DNA of 64,000 nucleotides from Bacillota bacterium (GTDB lineage Bacteria; Bacillota; Clostridia; Acetivibrionales; JAEXSP01). The notes below the pieces were generated by a model. That model made no database searches. It worked only from the letters and a program-made list of their open reading frames with translations, and was not told the origin of the DNA. Each line of letters opens with the position of its first letter. The stretch's first letter is position 1. The position numbers and the translations under genes are program-made. Location of the stretch: positions 128,200 through 192,199 of the forward strand of contig JAEXSP010000032.1 of NCBI GenBank assembly GCA_023453795.1. The letters run 5' to 3'. Shown here one piece after another: positions 62,107 through 64,000 of this stretch.

Positions 62107-62871
62107 ATGGTTGATGACAGACTGGATATAACTCCAAATGCCTCTGTTGACGAAGATGAAGTGCTGTTTCTCAGATATAAGGAAAATTCAAGCACTTCAC
62201 TTAGAAATGAAATTGTTAGCAAATATCTTTATCTTGCAGAAATCATATCAAAAAAGTTTGTTAACAGAGGAATAGATTATGAGGATATATATCAGGTAGC
62301 TTGTGTAGCTTTAATCAAGGCAGTTGAACGCTTCAGTCCTGATAAAGGCGTTAAATTTGTCAGTTTTGCTACCCCTACGCTGATTGGAGAAATAAAGAGG
62401 TATTTCAGAGATAAAGGATCTGTAATTAGAATTCCGCGAAGACTGTATGAGGTCTATCAAAAAGTCGGGCAAGCAAGAGAGCGGCTTACTCAAGAACTTC
62501 ATAGGTCACCGAGAGTAGATGAAATCGCATCCTACCTAAAGGTAAGTGAAGAAACAGTGCTTGAAATTACTGAATCGTGGGGTTCTCATAACATCCGGTC
62601 TTTTGACCAGAGTGCATATTCGGAGGATGATACCGATTTGTATGAGACAATAGGGTCAGAGGATAAAGCATTTGAAAAAATTGAAAACAGGGATTTTTTA
62701 TATAAGAGCCTGGATAAGTTCAATGAAGCTGAAAAGAGGTTTATTAAACTCAGATACTTAGAGAATAAAACTCAAAAGGAAATTGCAGCCTTCATGGATG
62801 TTTCTCAAATGTACGTATCAAGGCTTGAAAGGAAGGTATTGGAAAGGTTTCGAATGATTCTGGGAAAATAG
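62107..62871 (+). CDS. SigB/F/G-family RNA polymerase sigma factor
   Basis: 254 aa, ATG directly after the previous stop (ribosome site ATGGAGG within it). Region 2 (DIYQVACVALIKAVERFSPD, FVSFATPTLIGEIKRYFRD), region 3 (RSPRVDEIASYLKVSEETV) and region 4 (RYLENKTQKEIAAFMDVSQM). Belongs to the sigma-70 group of B. subtilis SigB, SigF and SigG. The adjacent rsbV/rsbW-like genes favour a SigB-type general stress or related factor; SigF cannot be excluded. Confidence 0.9.
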   Translation: MVDDRLDITPNASVDEDEVLFLRYKENSSTSLRNEIVSKYLYLAEIISKKFVNRGIDYEDIYQVACVALIKAVERFSPDKGVKFVSFATPTLIGEIKRYFRDKGSVIRIPRRLYEVYQKVGQARERLTQELHRSPRVDEIASYLKVSEETVLEITESWGSHNIRSFDQSAYSEDDTDLYETIGSEDKAFEKIENRDFLYKSLDKFNEAEKRFIKLRYLENKTQKEIAAFMDVSQMYVSRLERKVLERFRMILGK

Positions 62872-62912
62872 CAGCTTTAAATGAGCTTCTAAACAAATAC
62901 CCAAATAATTGT

Positions 62913-62938
62913 GTTTACAGGTTATACTCAGTGGGTAT
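62913..62938 (+). promoter_or_regulatory. Candidate sigma-B-type promoter
   Basis: GTTTAC (62913-62918), 14 bases, GGGTAT (62933-62938), close to the sigma-B consensus GTTTAA-N12-15-GGGTAT. It lies between the sigma gene and the second anti-sigma gene, suggesting feedback control. Confidence 0.6.
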
Positions 62939-62995
62939 TAATAAATTATGAGTTTAATAACTTGTATTACTAAGGCTAATGGAGATGGATGCAAC

Positions 62996-63433
62996 TTGAA
63001 AAAGTTTAAAGGTTATAGCTCCAAGATATCCAGCGATTTGGGGAATGTAAAAAAAGAAGTTGAGGATATTATATCTTATCTCCGGGAATCCTATGCTTCT
63101 TTGACTGAAGATACAGTATTTGAAACCAGAGTAGTACTTAACGAATTGATTATTAATGCCATAAAGCATGGCAACAAAGAAGATCCATGCAAGCACATCA
63201 TGATAGACATTTGTGTGGATGATATGGGATATGCGGAATTTACGTTGGAAGATGAGGGAAAAGGATACGATCATAAAATACAGAAATGTGCAGATATAAA
63301 TAAACAGTCGGATTTATGCGAACTGAATGAAACAGGCAGGGGTTTGATAATAGTAACAAGCCTTTGTGATAGTGTTATATTTAATGATGCCGGTAATCGA
63401 ATTGTTGTCAGAAAGAAATTAAATATTAAATGA
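62996..63433 (+). CDS. Intact RsbW/SpoIIAB-like anti-sigma kinase
   Basis: 145 aa from the TTG at 62996 (GGAG ATGG upstream); the ATG at 62948 would add 16 residues but lies only ten bases after the -10. GHKL ATPase with N-box (NELIINAIKHGNKE), G1 (LEDEGKGYD) and G2 (GRGLIIVTSLCD). It can bind and hold the sigma factor and phosphorylate the STAS antagonist. Its own candidate sigma-B promoter would make a negative feedback loop. Confidence 0.85.
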   Translation: MKKFKGYSSKISSDLGNVKKEVEDIISYLRESYASLTEDTVFETRVVLNELIINAIKHGNKEDPCKHIMIDICVDDMGYAEFTLEDEGKGYDHKIQKCADINKQSDLCELNETGRGLIIVTSLCDSVIFNDAGNRIVVRKKLNIK

Positions 63434-63612
63434 TTTTTAGACGTTTCGTAGAAAATGCACATCTATATATATGGATGCTTTTTTATTAGTATATACCCGA
63501 ATGTATTTGAAATCTTAAGAACTTGTATTCTTGAGATTTTATTTTTTACTGCGGCGGTATAAGACTTTTATAACTCCAAACCTTTAGGAAAAAATAACCT
63601 GATCTCGAAACC
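63434..63612 (+). other. Intergenic stretch before the rRNA promoters
   Basis: Hairpin CACATCTATATATATGGATG-like A/T palindromes near 63458-63485 and an ATCTTAAGAACTTG...TTGAGAT inverted repeat near 63513-63540 may end the anti-sigma transcript. No gene seen. Confidence 0.4.
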
Positions 63613-63641
63613 TTGACATCGAAAAATAATAATGATATTAT
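63613..63641 (+). promoter_or_regulatory. Tandem promoter P1 (rRNA operon type)
   Basis: TTGACA (63613-63618), 17 bases, TATTAT (63636-63641). Confidence 0.75.
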
Positions 63642-63704
63642 GTAAAAACCGCTTCGGCAAGACATAATATGGGGCACCTTGAGAAATGAAGTATTAAAAA
63701 GGTG

Positions 63705-63733
63705 TTGACAAGAAGAAAGAGGCGTGGTAATAT
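63705..63733 (+). promoter_or_regulatory. Tandem promoter P2 (rRNA operon type)
   Basis: TTGACA (63705-63710), 17 bases, TAATAT (63728-63733). Confidence 0.78.
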
Positions 63734-63819
63734 ATAAAAGCTGTCGCAAAAACAGCACTGAAAACGAAAGAGCGACATAGAATGAAAGCATCTGGTAAAA
63801 AGTTCTTAAGAAAAAAGTG

Positions 63820-63848
63820 TTGACATAAAAGCGGCGGCATGATAGAAT
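63820..63848 (+). promoter_or_regulatory. Tandem promoter P3 (rRNA operon type)
   Basis: TTGACA (63820-63825), 17 bases, TAGAAT (63843-63848). The downstream stretch is a Gly/Ala-codon-free, purine-rich leader as before 16S genes. Confidence 0.78.
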
Positions 63849-63989
63849 GAACTTCCGCTCGAGAGAGCGAAAGAAAAATCGTCAGAAGCGAGTAGTACAA
63901 GGCGCAAGTTGAAGTGAGAAACGGAGTTTATTTATATAAATGAGTATCGCAATAAGACTTGCAACGCAGTAATGCGACGCTTATCACGG

Positions 63990-64000
63990 TTTTGAATGGA
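63990..64000 (+). rRNA. Probable 5' edge of a 16S rRNA gene (cut by the window)
   Basis: The window ends in TTTTGAATGGA; 16S genes in this group start close to a TTTTGAGAGGA/TTGAATGGA-like edge before the conserved GAGTTTGATC core, which is not yet reached. Inference from position after three tandem promoters. Confidence 0.35.

Noticed and set aside
1..64000. CRISPR arrays or tRNA genes
   Set aside because: No regular 24-40 bp repeat/spacer array and no cloverleaf sequence was noticed on either strand by eye.

Overview
The window reads as a chromosomal segment of a low-GC, endospore-type clostridium. Supporting signs are strong AGGAGG-type ribosome sites, frequent TTG/GTG starts, TTGACA-17-TATAAT promoters, a CIRCE-controlled groESL, a HisZ/short-HisG histidine pathway, a SigB/F/G-type sigma module and Rhs/subtilase secreted proteins. 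A member of the cellulolytic Ruminiclostridium/Acetivibrio-like clostridia is plausible, but that is inference from style, not a database match.

Region 1 (1-10.7 kb) is the distal end of a contractile-tail prophage or phage-tail-like particle: baseplate J, tail proteins, two tail-fibre genes, then lysis genes (amidase, holin, NlpC/P60 hydrolase) and an ArpU/sigma-like regulator. Between the fibres and the amidase sits an unexpected cassette: a 153-aa protein ending in ten consecutive Cys-X-X-X units, two small unrecognised proteins, and a radical SAM/SPASM maturase. This looks like a radical-SAM-modified Cys-rich peptide (RiPP) system built into a tail operon, and it is the best candidate here for a little-described system.

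Region 2 (10.7-12.2 kb) holds broken insertion-sequence remains (IS256-type, IS21-type with terminal repeats). Region 3 (12.2-29.0 kb) is a block of large secreted proteins: three paralogous subtilase-derived proteins (one has lost its catalytic Asp/His and gained an FG-GAP propeller) followed by a 2180-aa Rhs/YD-repeat protein with a variable C-terminal toxin-like tip and a probable immunity gene. Region 4 (29.0-31.3 kb) is transposon debris, a truncated REP-type transposase, and a small gene behind a terminator plus a Shine-Dalgarno-sequestering hairpin.

Region 5 (31.3-37.1 kb) has a secreted esterase, a divergent AraC regulator, a coiled-coil protein, a CBS/DRTGG family II pyrophosphatase and an orphan TadG-like protein. 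Region 6 (37.3-48.2 kb) is pyrG and then the histidine operon hisZ-G-D-C-B-purC-H-A-F-IE, with a long-type purC inside it; HisF yields the AICAR that purine synthesis makes through PurC.

Region 7 (48.3-63.4 kb) is housekeeping: an AlbA_2/ATPase-type regulator, a TPR-HTH protein, groES-groEL, a membrane protein, a GH18 glycosidase, a protozoan-like IMP dehydrogenase, greA, lysS, a J-like membrane protein without HPD, and an rsbV/rsbW/sigB-like cluster with a candidate sigma-B promoter. The last 400 bases carry three tandem strong promoters and stop where a 16S rRNA gene should begin.
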